A DNA stretch of 10,083 nucleotides from Lysobacterales bacterium (GCA_024710675.1 JANJUH010000190.1:1-10083); one strand, 5' to 3'. Positions 1 through 7,640 are shown, counted from the stretch's first letter. Notes: generated by a model not told the origin, from the letters alone. Numbers and translations: made by a program.

Positions 1-1302
1 GCGACCGTCATGGCTCGAGGCGTAGGTGATTTCCTCGACCCGGCCCATTTCGCGCTGGGCGAGCAGGGCGCTGTTGAGGTCGGTCAGGCGACGCGGCTCG
101 CCCTCGCCGCGGATCACCGCGACATCGGCCGGCCGCAGGGCTGTGCCCTGGGTGTAGGCGATGCGACCGGCGGCCGCCGACAGCGCGCCGCCGGTGTAGG
201 GACGGCCCATCGCGGTGCTGCCGAGGTCGTCGGCCAGCGTGCGCCGGCGGCCATCGGCGACGGCCACACGGTCGATGTGCGTGCGGCCGCGCCAGTCATA
301 GCTGATCGCGAGGTGGCGATCGTCGATCCACTCGGCGGCATCGACGCTGGCATCGAGTGTTGCGGTGAGCACGCGCTGCCGGCCGCTGGCCAGTTCGAGC
401 ACATGCAGGCGCGCATTGGCGTAGCTCAGGCCCTCGTCGTCGAAGCCGAGCCAGGCCAGGCGCTTGCCGTCCGGCGACAGGCGCGGGTGCTGGTCCGGGC
501 CCTTGCGTTCGGTGATGCGGGTCAGGCTGCCGTCGCCCAGGCTGACGCGGTACAGCTCGGATTCCAGCGGGTTCAGCGCACCTCCGGCATCACGATCGGC
601 CGAGACGTACAGGCTCTGGCCGTCCTTGGCCCAGGCCGGAGTGCCGGAGACGTCGAACTCGCCGCGGGTGAGCTGGCGCGGTGCGCCGCCATCGGCCGGT
701 ACGAGGTAGAGGTGGGTGTAGCCCGGGTCGAGGAAACCGGCGCCATCGGCGCGGAAGATCGTGTGCTCGATGACCTTCACCGGTGCGGCCCACTCGGCGC
801 CCTCGGGCGGCTTGGGCATGCTCGCCAGCGGCTCGGTCTCGCTGGGCACGAAGGCGGTGTAGGCGAGCTGGCGGCCATCGGGCGACCAGGCCAGGTTCGA
901 GGGGCCGTGCATGAGCTGCGTGACCCGCGCCGTGGCGCCGCTCCCGATCCAGCGCACGAAGATCTGCGCCTTGCCGTTGTCGGTGGAGACGTAAGCGATG
1001 CGCTGGCCATCCGGCGACCATGCCACCTGCCCATCGGAGACGCTGCCGGTGGTCAGCGGTTCCGCCGCGCCGGTGTCGGCATCGAGGAGCCACAGATTGG
1101 CCCGGCGCACGTCCTTCATCGGATCGAAGAAGCGGCGCTGGTAGACCAGCCGTTTCCCGTCGGGGGACAGTTGCGGGTTGTCGGCCCACTGCAGCGAGAA
1201 CACGTCCATCGGCGCGAAGGGCGGCAGGCTGGTGTCGGCTGCCTGGGTCGTGGCAGGCAGCCCGGCGACGACGATCAGGGCGGCGAAGGCGGTGAGGCGC
1301 AT
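1..1302 (-). CDS. S9 family peptidase, N-terminal beta-propeller part (partial, C-terminus outside window)
   Basis: The reading frame is open from an ATG at 1302 down to the window edge, giving 434 residues with no stop. Residues 1-21 look like a Sec signal peptide (hydrophobic LTAFAALIVVAGL, then TQA before ADTS), so the product is probably periplasmic. The rest matches a TolB/DPP-like propeller, with repeated blade motifs LSPDGKRLVY (45-54), WSPDGQRIAY (95-104), WSPDGRQLAY (139-148) and LSPDGKRLAW (275-284). The last residues (VEEITYASSHDGR) resemble the linker before the alpha/beta-hydrolase domain of acylaminoacyl- or dipeptidyl-peptidase-type S9 enzymes. The Ser-Asp-His catalytic domain would lie beyond the window, so peptidase activity is inferred from family. 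GAGGA lies 5 nt before the ATG. It is the last leftward gene here, 131 nt after hda. A 6-bp dyad (CTCGGG 1310-1315 / CCCGAG 1335-1340) touches the ribosome-binding region; its meaning is unknown. Confidence 0.88.
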   Translation of the reverse strand, partial: MRLTAFAALIVVAGLPATTQAADTSLPPFAPMDVFSLQWADNPQLSPDGKRLVYQRRFFDPMKDVRRANLWLLDADTGAAEPLTTGSVSDGQVAWSPDGQRIAYVSTDNGKAQIFVRWIGSGATARVTQLMHGPSNLAWSPDGRQLAYTAFVPSETEPLASMPKPPEGAEWAAPVKVIEHTIFRADGAGFLDPGYTHLYLVPADGGAPRQLTRGEFDVSGTPAWAKDGQSLYVSADRDAGGALNPLESELYRVSLGDGSLTRITERKGPDQHPRLSPDGKRLAWLGFDDEGLSYANARLHVLELASGRQRVLTATLDASVDAAEWIDDRHLAISYDWRGRTHIDRVAVADGRRRTLADDLGSTAMGRPYTGGALSAAAGRIAYTQGTALRPADVAVIRGEGEPRRLTDLNSALLAQREMGRVEEITYASSHDGR

Positions 1303-1433
1303 GGGGATCCTCGGGCAGGGCGGGTTGCGGAGGACCCGAGCATGCGTGAGGAGAGTGCATGGGTGAAAGCGGTGCCGCGGGAGCGTCGGCCTCGTGTGCG
1401 GCCGCGTCCAGCACGGCTGCGGCGCTGGCGAGC

Positions 1434-2132
1434 CTACTCGCCTGGTCCGCGCAGCCGCACTTCGTCCAGCAGCACCTCGCGCAGCAGCGGCACCGTGATG
1501 CGCCGGCCGCGCGCGAGCGATTCGCGATCGAGGCGGGCGAGGGTGGTGACCAGGTCCGGCAGGGCGCGCGAGGTGTTGCGCAGCAGCCACTGCGCCGCGG
1601 CGGGCTCCAGCGGCAGGCCGGCACGGGCGGCGCGATGCAGCAGGATCGCGACGCGGGTGTCGTCATCGGGTGGATCGAGCGGCAGTTGCTCGGCTGCGGC
1701 CAGGCGCGAGCGCAGATCGGGCAGCTCGAAGTCGGCCGGTGGTCTGCTGCTGGCCAGCAGCAGTCCGTGGCGGGCATCGTGCTGGCGGTTGATCGCGCTG
1801 AAGACGAGGAACTCCACTTCGCGGTCACCGCAGGCCGCATCGAGCGCGTCGATGGCCAGCAGCTCGACGGCGACGCCTTCGGCCAGCATTCCGGCGCCAC
1901 TCGGCAAGGGGCAATACAGCGCGGTGTGGCCATGCGCGCGCGCCTCCTCGCAGCAGGCCATCAGCAGGTGGGACTTGCCCACTCCCGCGGGCCCGCTGAG
2001 CAGCAGCCGCGTGGCTGCCGGTGCATGCGCGATCCGGCGCAGCCGATGGGCGACCAGCGAGCCCGCCGGCGCCAGGTAGTTGTCGAAGGAAGGGGGGCCG
2101 AGCCCGCCCAGGGACAGCGGCAATTGCTGCAT
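1434..2132 (-). CDS. hda: Hda, DnaA regulatory inactivator
   Basis: 232 residues, close to the usual Hda length (about 230). Hda is an AAA+ DnaA paralogue that binds the DNA-loaded sliding clamp and stimulates hydrolysis of ATP-DnaA, preventing re-initiation of replication. The N-terminus MQQLPLSL fits the clamp-binding motif of Hda. Walker A is GPAGVGKS (47-54). The Walker B region is LLAIDALDA (91-99), less acidic than in DnaA, as is common in Hda. Sensor 1 is near ASSRPP (127-132). The SRL segment (142-144) aligns with the SRF/SRL arginine finger of DnaA/Hda, giving R143, and R189 in NTSRALPDL fits sensor 2. There is no DnaA domain IV, which separates it from DnaA. Its ATG shares one base with the TGA stop of the upstream transporter (TGATG), and only weak G-rich sequence precedes it, so translation is probably coupled to that gene. 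Confidence 0.93.
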   Translation of the reverse strand: MQQLPLSLGGLGPPSFDNYLAPAGSLVAHRLRRIAHAPAATRLLLSGPAGVGKSHLLMACCEEARAHGHTALYCPLPSGAGMLAEGVAVELLAIDALDAACGDREVEFLVFSAINRQHDARHGLLLASSRPPADFELPDLRSRLAAAEQLPLDPPDDDTRVAILLHRAARAGLPLEPAAAQWLLRNTSRALPDLVTTLARLDRESLARGRRITVPLLREVLLDEVRLRGPGE

Positions 2133-3358
2133 CAGTCGCCGCCACCACCGCCGTCGCCACTCGCCGAATCGCTGCCTTCGCCGGCGTCGAACTCCTTCCT
2201 TGCGGTCGTGGCTTGAGTCGGTGGGCTGCCCGCCGCATCGTCCTCGCCACCGGCATCACCGTCCTCGCCTTGCCGTCGCCGTCGTGGCGGCGCCTTGCCG
2301 CTTGCAGCCGGCCCGTACAGTTCGCTCTGCACGTAGTGCTCGTGGACGTGACGCAGGATCACCACCAGCACGGCGCTCGCCGGCAGCGCGATCAGCACGC
2401 CGATGAATCCGAACAGTTGCCCGCCGGCGAGGATCGCGAAGATCACCGCCACGGGATGCAGGCCGATGCGGTCACCGACCAGCCAGGGCGTCAGCACGAA
2501 GCCCTCGAGCGTCTGGCCGATGCCGAAGACCGCCAGAACGTAGACGACGTGGATCAGGTCGCGGTGCTCCACCAGTGCGGCGATCAGCGCGGCACCGAGG
2601 CCCAGGATGGTGCCCAGGTAGGGCACGAAGGAGAGCAGGCCGGCGCCCATGCCGATCAGGAAGGCCAGCTTGATGCCGGCCAGCCACAGGCCGATCGAAT
2701 AGACCAGGCCCAGGGCCAGCATCACCAGCAACTGCCCGCGCAGGAAGGCCGACAGCACCTCGTCCGATTCGCGGGCGATCTGGGAGACCTTGGGCTCGAT
2801 GTGGCGCGGCAGCAGTTCATGCACCCGCTCGACCATCAGGTCCCAGTCGCGCAGGAAATAGAAGGTCACGACCGGAATCAGCAGCAGGTTCATCACCCAG
2901 CCCAGCAGCGCCAGGCCGGACTGCGAGACCTGTGCGATCAGTTGCGTCGCGACGCCGCCGGCCTGCTGCCAGTGCGCCTGGACCAGGGCGATCAGCCGGT
3001 CGGGCTTGAGCGCCTCGGGGTCCACGCCGAGGCGCTCGACCAGCAGCGGTACCAGGCGTTCCCGGATCCATGCCGCGTAGACCGGCAGCTTCTCGATCAG
3101 GATCGCGATCTGACCCTCGATCAGCGGCACCAGGATCAAGGGCGCCAGCAACATCAGCAGCGTCATCGCGACGAAGACCAGGCCCACGGCGCCGCTGCGC
3201 GAAAGGCCGCTCTTCTCCAGCCGGTCGACCAGCGGATCGCCGAGCCAGGCCAGCAGCGCGGCGATGGCAAAGGGTGTCAGCACCGGCCCCAGCAGGTAGA
3301 GCAGGATCCCGATCGCGATCAGGATGGCCAGCAATTGCCAGCGTTGCATGGCGGTCAT
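2132..3358 (-). CDS. AI-2E family (PerM-type) membrane transporter
   Basis: 408 residues from the ATG at 3358. The start is supported by AAGGAG 5 nt upstream and by the ATGA overlap with the preceding gene; the open frame continues upstream but only as antisense of that gene. The protein is an inner-membrane permease of the AI-2E transporter family. Hydrophobic segments lie near residues 8-39, 55-81, 148-168, 208-260 and 270-335. Family hallmarks are FVPYLGTILG (244-253) and the long conserved stretch from GQTLEG (281-286) through GDRIGLHPVAVIFAILAGG (295-313) to FGFIGVLIALP (316-326). Real substrates of most members are unproven; only a few (such as TqsA) are tied to autoinducer-2. An unusual tail (about 351-408) is hydrophilic and low in complexity: a basic RRRR patch, then Asp/Glu/Gly/Ser-rich sequence ending in GGGGGD. 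Many family members stop near 350-370 residues. Likely cotranscribed with hda. Confidence 0.9.
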   Translation of the reverse strand: MTAMQRWQLLAILIAIGILLYLLGPVLTPFAIAALLAWLGDPLVDRLEKSGLSRSGAVGLVFVAMTLLMLLAPLILVPLIEGQIAILIEKLPVYAAWIRERLVPLLVERLGVDPEALKPDRLIALVQAHWQQAGGVATQLIAQVSQSGLALLGWVMNLLLIPVVTFYFLRDWDLMVERVHELLPRHIEPKVSQIARESDEVLSAFLRGQLLVMLALGLVYSIGLWLAGIKLAFLIGMGAGLLSFVPYLGTILGLGAALIAALVEHRDLIHVVYVLAVFGIGQTLEGFVLTPWLVGDRIGLHPVAVIFAILAGGQLFGFIGVLIALPASAVLVVILRHVHEHYVQSELYGPAASGKAPPRRRRQGEDGDAGGEDDAAGSPPTQATTARKEFDAGEGSDSASGDGGGGGD

Positions 3359-3945
3359 CGGGGCTCCTTGGTGCTGTGTGATCCGCGCCGTCCCAGGGCG
3401 TGGGCCTTGGCAGCCCAGCGCACCACATAATCCATGCCGCTGGCGACGATCAGTGCACCGCCCAGCCAGGTCAGTGTCGTCGTCACCATGGCCGGCAGCG
3501 GGATCCCCGCATTCTGCGCCAGCAGGCCGATCACCAGCAGCAGCAGCACGAAAGTCGTGAGCTTGCCGAGCAGGGTCGGGGCGGCGCGCAATGGCGCGTA
3601 GTTCAGGTGAAAGGCTACCGCGCCGCTGACGATCACGGTGTCGCGCAAGGCCATCAGGATCAGCAGGGGCCAGGCGAGGTCGCCGCGCAAGGCCAGGGCG
3701 ACGCTGGCGGCGAGCACGAAGGCCTTGTCGGCGAGCGGATCGAGCCAGCCGCCGAGCTGGCTCTGCCAGCCGTAGCGACGTGCCAGCCAACCGTCGATCC
3801 CATCGCTGGCCGAGCCGAGGACGAACAGCAGCAGCGCCCATTGCGCGTCGCCGTGCCCGATCAGCCAGGCGACCGGCAGCGCGCCCGCCAGGCGCAGGCC
3901 CGAGAGCGCGTTGGGCAGATGGCGAAGGGCGCTGTCCCGGCTCAT
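3355..3945 (-). CDS. CDP-alcohol phosphatidyltransferase family protein (PgsA-like)
   Basis: 196 residues with several membrane segments. The full CDP-alcohol phosphotransferase signature is present: D48, D51-G52, A55-R56, then eight residues to G65, D69 and D73, within SDGIDGWLARRYGW and GGWLDPLADK. The four Asp residues are the metal and catalytic ligands in this family, so the enzyme should be active. It would move the phosphatidyl group from CDP-diacylglycerol to an alcohol at the inner membrane. Length and motif context are closest to phosphatidylglycerophosphate synthase (PgsA). However, many genomes of this group also hold a separate pgsA with uvrC, so the acceptor alcohol cannot be fixed from this window. 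The stop overlaps the transporter start by 4 nt (ATGA). AGGA sits directly against the ATG, too close for a normal Shine-Dalgarno, so coupling to the DUF2066 gene 12 nt upstream is likely. Confidence 0.88.
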   Translation of the reverse strand: MSRDSALRHLPNALSGLRLAGALPVAWLIGHGDAQWALLLFVLGSASDGIDGWLARRYGWQSQLGGWLDPLADKAFVLAASVALALRGDLAWPLLILMALRDTVIVSGAVAFHLNYAPLRAAPTLLGKLTTFVLLLLVIGLLAQNAGIPLPAMVTTTLTWLGGALIVASGMDYVVRWAAKAHALGRRGSHSTKEPR

Positions 3946-3957
3946 TCCTGGCGCGGG

Positions 3958-4983
3958 TCAGCGCAGCTCGAGCACGAGCGTGCCGTCGCGGCCCTCGCTG
4001 CCGAGCGCCAGCGTGCTGTCGAGCGCCAGCACCTGACGCAAGCGCTCGCCGCCTCCAGCCACGGTCAGCCCGAGGGTCAGGGTCTCGCCGTCAGCGGCGC
4101 GCGCTTCGATGCGCCGGACGACGGACAGCGAAGCGAGGTAAGACTGGGCGCGCGCGTAATCGGCGGCACTGCGAATGTTGCGGACGGTCACGGCGACCGC
4201 GACCGGCTCGCTGTCGGCTGCGGTATAGGCGTAACGGGCGGCGAGGCGATCGGCCACACCGTCGGCGAGCGCGCGCAACGCACTGCCGCGGTCAGGAGCG
4301 CGGACCTCGAAGGACTCCTCGCGTTCGCCATCACTGAAGGAAACGCGCCCGAAGACGCCCTCGGCGGTACCGTAAAGGCGGGCCGCGAGCAGGCCCGGCG
4401 CGCCGGCCGCTGCAGCTTCGTTGCGCAGGCGCGCCAGGTTCTGGCGCTCGGCCGCGGCCAGTACCAGTGCCCGTGCGTCCTCGCCGACAGGGCCGGCCTC
4501 GAGGCGGATGCCGCGCTCGTTGCCACGGCGCAGCAAGGGGCCGAGTTCGCCTGCAGAGGCGAGGCGCGGGCTGCCCATGTCCTCCACGGCGACATAGGCG
4601 GCGATCTGTGGACGCTCGCGCGCCCACTGCGTCAGTCCGGCGGCGGCCATCAGGCGCTGTACCGCGCGCGGCTCGAAACTGGCCGCCAGGTACAGCACCA
4701 GCGCCGGAGTCGGGCCGCTGCGATCGACGTCCTGGCGGTAATGCCAGGCCTGGACCAGCGGCGCCGGATCGGCGAGGGCCGCAGCGACATCCGGGTCCGC
4801 GGCCGCGGCTGGATTGCCCGAGAGCTTGACCAGGATCTGCCCCAGGGCCTCGCTCATCGCGGTGGCGCGCGCCGCCTCGCCCTGGTCGGGCACGCGCACC
4901 TCGCCGGTGTAGAGGTCATCGGCCGCTGCCGGTGCGAGCAGGGCCAGGAGCAGCAGGAGGAGCGCCACGGCGAGTCGGAGCAT
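3958..4983 (-). CDS. DUF2066 domain-containing secreted protein
   Basis: 341 residues from the ATG at 4983. The open frame extends far upstream, but only as antisense of purM and purN, and the chosen ATG begins a clear signal peptide (MLRLAVALLLLLLALLAP, cleavage probably after A21 before DDLYTGEV). The mature start LYTGEVRVPDQGEAARATAMSEAL, followed by LGQILVKLSGNPAA, is typical of DUF2066 proteins, which lie next to purM and hda in many gammaproteobacteria. Function is unknown. The protein appears to be periplasmic or outer-membrane associated, with no lipobox cysteine and no later membrane segment. It is the first gene of the leftward operon, divergent from purM. A near-consensus -10 box for it is at 5016-5021. 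Only a weak GTGGA precedes the ATG. Confidence 0.85.
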   Translation of the reverse strand: MLRLAVALLLLLLALLAPAAADDLYTGEVRVPDQGEAARATAMSEALGQILVKLSGNPAAAADPDVAAALADPAPLVQAWHYRQDVDRSGPTPALVLYLAASFEPRAVQRLMAAAGLTQWARERPQIAAYVAVEDMGSPRLASAGELGPLLRRGNERGIRLEAGPVGEDARALVLAAAERQNLARLRNEAAAAGAPGLLAARLYGTAEGVFGRVSFSDGEREESFEVRAPDRGSALRALADGVADRLAARYAYTAADSEPVAVAVTVRNIRSAADYARAQSYLASLSVVRRIEARAADGETLTLGLTVAGGGERLRQVLALDSTLALGSEGRDGTLVLELR

Positions 4984-5015
4984 GCACGGGTCCACGAGGA
5001 TCGCTGAGGCCCCGC

Positions 5016-5067
5016 AGTATAGGCGGCTCGAACAGGGGATCCGCGCCGATCCCTCAGCCGCTATGCT
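5016..5067. promoter_or_regulatory. Divergent promoter region between DUF2066 and purM, with a central dyad
   Basis: On the minus strand, positions 5021-5016 read TATACT, five of six matches to the -10 consensus, and would drive the DUF2066-to-hda operon. On the plus strand TATGCT at 5062-5067 is a fair -10 for purM and would give a leader of about 25 nt. Neither has a recognisable -35 (TTGACA) at 16-18 nt. Between the two boxes lies a 6-bp inverted repeat, GGGATC (5036-5041) and GATCCC (5048-5053), placed so that a bound protein could affect both promoters. It does not resemble the PurR box of Escherichia coli. The assignment rests on position and base composition only. Confidence 0.4.
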
Positions 5068-5097
5068 CTCGCGACTCGCCCGGCCACACGCCCCGCC

Positions 5098-6141
5098 ATG
5101 ACCGCCCAGACTCCCCTGACCTACCGCGATGCCGGGGTCGATATCGACGCCGGCAACCGCCTGGTCGACCGCATCAAGCCCGCCGTTCGCCGCACCATGC
5201 GCCCCGAGGTGCTGTTCGGCATCGGCGGTTTCGGCGCCGCCGTGCGCGTGCCGCTGGAGCGTGATCGCGAGCCGGTGATGGTGTCCGGCACCGATGGCGT
5301 CGGTACCAAGCTCAAGCTCGCCCAGCAACACGGCTGCCACGACAGCATCGGCGTCGACCTGGTGGCGATGTGCGTCAATGACGTGCTGGTGCAGGGCGCC
5401 GAGCCGATCTTCTTCCTCGACTACTTCGCCACCGGCAAGCTCGATGTCGACACTGCAGCCCGCGTGGTCGCGGGCATTGCCCGCGGCTGCGAGGAATCGG
5501 GCTGCGCGCTGGTGGGTGGCGAGACTGCCGAGATGCCGGACATGTATCCGCCGGGCGAGTACGACCTCGCGGGCTTCTGCGTGGGCCTGGTCGAGCGCTC
5601 GAAGATGCTCGATGGCAGCTCGATCCGTGAGGGTCACCGTCTCATCGGCATCGCCAGCAGCGGGCCGCATTCGAATGGCTACTCGCTGATCCGCAAGATC
5701 CTCGCCCGCTCCGGCGTCGACCCGGCGGCCACCGAGCTCGACGGCGCGGCGCTGATCGACCGCCTGATGGCGCCGACGCGCCTGTACGTCAAGCCGGTGC
5801 TGGCGCTGCTCGCCGAGTTCGCGATCGACGGCATGTCGCACATCACCGGCGGCGGCTTGTCGGAGAACATCATCCGCGTGGTGCCCGAGGGCCTGGGCAT
5901 CCGCGTCGACAGCCGTGCCTGGCCGGAGCCGGCGGTGTTCCGCTGGCTGATGGAGGCCGGGCAGGTGCCGCGCGAGGAGATGTGGCGGACCTTCAACTGC
6001 GGCATTGGCTTCGTGCTGATCGTCGCTCCGGAGGCGGCCCCGGCCGTGCTGGCGCGCCTGGGTGGCTTGGGCCTGCCGGCCTGGGATATTGGCGAGGTAG
6101 TTGCCGCGGGCGACGGGGTCGCACGTGTCGCCATCGCCTGA
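5098..6141 (+). CDS. purM: Phosphoribosylformylglycinamidine cyclo-ligase (AIR synthetase)
   Basis: 347 residues, the usual PurM length (about 345). It catalyses ATP-dependent ring closure of formylglycinamidine ribonucleotide to aminoimidazole ribonucleotide, the fifth step of de novo purine synthesis, in the cytoplasm. Diagnostic motifs are YRDAGVDIDAGN (9-20), FGIGGFGA (40-47), SGTDGVGTKLKLA (63-75, nucleotide binding), GVDLVAMCVNDVLVQGAEP (85-103), FFLDYFATGKL (105-115), VGGETAEMPDMYPPGEYDLAGF (139-160) and ASSGPHSNGYSLIRK. The start fits the family N-terminus, but no Shine-Dalgarno is visible in the C-rich sequence before it; with the -10 box at 5062-5067 the mRNA leader would be short. 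The end overlaps purN by 17 nt, so the two are coexpressed. Confidence 0.97.
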   Translation: MTAQTPLTYRDAGVDIDAGNRLVDRIKPAVRRTMRPEVLFGIGGFGAAVRVPLERDREPVMVSGTDGVGTKLKLAQQHGCHDSIGVDLVAMCVNDVLVQGAEPIFFLDYFATGKLDVDTAARVVAGIARGCEESGCALVGGETAEMPDMYPPGEYDLAGFCVGLVERSKMLDGSSIREGHRLIGIASSGPHSNGYSLIRKILARSGVDPAATELDGAALIDRLMAPTRLYVKPVLALLAEFAIDGMSHITGGGLSENIIRVVPEGLGIRVDSRAWPEPAVFRWLMEAGQVPREEMWRTFNCGIGFVLIVAPEAAPAVLARLGGLGLPAWDIGEVVAAGDGVARVAIA

Positions 6142-6829
6142 AGCGGCTGCCGGCCAGCGCCTGCGCGTCGCGGTCCTGCTGTCCGGTCGCGGCAGCAACC
6201 TCGGCGCGCTGATCGCCGCGCGTGATGCCGGGACTCTGCCCATCGACATCGTGCTCGCGGCCAGCGACAAGCCGGCGGCACCTGGCCTGGCGCTGGCGCG
6301 CTCCGCGGGCGTGCCGGTGTACGCCAGTGACCGCAGGCGCTTCGGCAAGCGCAGCGAATTCGACGCCGACCTCTTCGAGCAGGTCCGTGCGGTCGATGCC
6401 GAGCTGGTGGTGCTCGCCGGCTTCATGCGCATCCTTGGCGCCCGCACCGTGCGTGCCTGGCAGGGGCGCATGATCAACATCCATCCCTCGCTGCTGCCCT
6501 TGCATCCGGGCCTGCACACACACGAGAAAGTCCTCGCCGCCGGCGAGACCGAGCACGGCGCGAGCGTGCACTTCGTGACCCCCGAACTGGACGGCGGCCC
6601 GGTGATCGCGCAGGTGCGCATGCCGGTGCGCAAGAGCGATACGCCGGAGCGGCTCGCCAAACGCCTGCTGCCGCTCGAGCATCATTTGCTGGTGAGCGTG
6701 GTCGGCCTGCTGGCCGCCGGGCGCGTGTGCCTGGAGCAGGGCCAGGTCCTGGTCGACGGGACGCCGGCGACGACGCCACTGGTGGTCGAGGTGCCGAAGG
6801 CTCGTCGCCGCCGTCCTGCGCCGCGCTGA
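6125..6829 (+). CDS. purN: Phosphoribosylglycinamide formyltransferase (GART)
   Basis: It transfers the formyl group of 10-formyltetrahydrofolate to glycinamide ribonucleotide, the third step of de novo purine synthesis. I chose the GTG at 6125 (234 residues), inside the end of purM. A TTG at 6101 would add eight residues and is preceded by GAGG at very short spacing, so it remains an alternative. Family motifs are RVAVLLSGRGSNLGALI (14-30), LAGFMRILG (97-105), MINIHPSLLPLHPGLHTHEKVL (116-137) and HFVTPELDGGPVIAQ (149-163). N118, H120 and D156 correspond to the catalytic N106, H108 and D144 of the Escherichia coli enzyme, so it should be active. The C-terminus carries a short basic tail (ARRRRPAPR) beyond the usual length of about 212. 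Confidence 0.95.
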   Translation: MSPSPEAAAGQRLRVAVLLSGRGSNLGALIAARDAGTLPIDIVLAASDKPAAPGLALARSAGVPVYASDRRRFGKRSEFDADLFEQVRAVDAELVVLAGFMRILGARTVRAWQGRMINIHPSLLPLHPGLHTHEKVLAAGETEHGASVHFVTPELDGGPVIAQVRMPVRKSDTPERLAKRLLPLEHHLLVSVVGLLAAGRVCLEQGQVLVDGTPATTPLVVEVPKARRRRPAPR

Positions 6830-6897
6830 ACGATCCTGCAGCGGGCATCGCATGCGAAGGGCTGCGGCCGGTCGGCATTCATCGCCCGCATCGTTCA
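6827..6897. repeat. Long imperfect inverted repeat spanning the purN stop and the purN-DUF3108 gap
   Basis: TGAACGAT (6827-6834) is the exact reverse complement of ATCGTTCA (6890-6897). Directly inside the right arm, GCCCGC (6884-6889) complements GCGGGC (6841-6846). The left arm has a 6-nt insertion (CCTGCA) between its two blocks, so 14 base pairs form with one bulge. The enclosed stretch includes the short palindrome TCGCATGCGA (6848-6857). The left arm begins with the TGA stop of purN. No T-run follows, so it is not a standard terminator. It could be a mobile-type palindromic element or an RNA processing or attenuation structure between purN and the next gene. Confidence 0.6.
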
Positions 6898-6925
6898 ATG
6901 GTGGCCTCTCGAAGCCTTTAGACCG

Positions 6926-7639
6926 ATGAAACTGAGCATCCTCACCCTGCTGGCGGTCTTCGCGATGAATGCCGAGGCCGGCCTTGCCGACCCGGTGCCC
7001 TTCGAGGCCGACTACAGCGTCAGTCGCAATGGCAAGGCCCTCGGCGACATGCGTTCGCGCCTGAGCCGCGCCGGCGATACCTCGCTGGTCTACCGTTCGG
7101 TCACCGAGGGCCGCAACGGCCTGGCCGGCCTGCTCGGCGTGCGCATCGAGGAGGAGTCGCACCTGGGCGTCGATGGGAGCGGCCTGCATTCGAGCGCCTA
7201 TCGCTATCGCCAGGAGATGGTTGCGCGCAAGCGCGAGCGCGCGCTGAAGATCGAGGCCGATGGCCGCGTGCACGAGAGCGACAACGACCGCAAGTGGGAG
7301 TACACCGCCAGCGGGGGCGCCTTCGATCGCCACTCGGTGGTGCTGGCGATCGCCCTGCGCCTGCGCGAGGGCGTGGGCGACGGCGTGGTCTTCGACGTGC
7401 CGGTGGCGGACAAGGGCGCCGTCGAGCCCTGGCGGTTCCTGGTCGCCGGCCGCGAACGCATCGATATCGGTGAGGGAGACATCGATACGATCCGCATCGA
7501 GCGCGTGCGCAAGGATTCCGAGCGCAAGACCGTCTCCTGGCACGCGCCGGACATGGACTTCATGCCGGTGAAGGTCGAGCAGGTCGAGCCTGATGGCGAG
7601 GTCCTGACGAGCGTGCTGCAGCGCTACGAGAGGCGTTGA
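6926..7639 (+). CDS. DUF3108 domain-containing secreted protein
   Basis: 237 residues. The N-terminus (MKLSILTLLAVFAMNAEA) is a Sec signal peptide, with cleavage probably after A18 or A21. The mature part fits DUF3108: PFEADYSVSRNGKALGDM near the start, a body rich in beta strands (LVYRSVTEGRNGLAGLL), and the family-type end WHAPDMDFMPVKVEQVEPDGE. Function is not established; related proteins are predicted periplasmic or outer-membrane-associated beta proteins, and in Pseudomonas and relatives they also follow purN. There are 96 nt between purN and this start, containing an inverted repeat, and no clear Shine-Dalgarno, so it may be a weakly translated third gene of the pur operon or have its own promoter. 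Confidence 0.87.
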   Translation: MKLSILTLLAVFAMNAEAGLADPVPFEADYSVSRNGKALGDMRSRLSRAGDTSLVYRSVTEGRNGLAGLLGVRIEEESHLGVDGSGLHSSAYRYRQEMVARKRERALKIEADGRVHESDNDRKWEYTASGGAFDRHSVVLAIALRLREGVGDGVVFDVPVADKGAVEPWRFLVAGRERIDIGEGDIDTIRIERVRKDSERKTVSWHAPDMDFMPVKVEQVEPDGEVLTSVLQRYERR

Positions 7640-7640
7640 G

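Noticed and set aside
10..2079. Large rightward open frame of 689 codons opposite the S9 peptidase and hda genes
   Set aside because: It is an antisense shadow produced by GC-rich codon use. The leftward proteins have clear motifs, while this one has no recognisable domain and spans two genes and their gap.
3400..5007. Rightward 535-codon open frame opposite DUF2066 and the phosphatidyltransferase
   Set aside because: Antisense shadow, rich in Gln/Arg/Ala with no motif; the leftward frames encode a signal peptide and a full enzyme signature.
5036..5053. PurR operator before purM
   Set aside because: The dyad GGGATC/GATCCC does not resemble the ACGCAAACGTTTGCGT-type PurR site.
4984..6660. 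Upstream extension of the DUF2066 frame across purM and purN on the minus strand
   Set aside because: It is antisense to two well-identified enzymes, and the signal peptide beginning at 4983 marks the real start.
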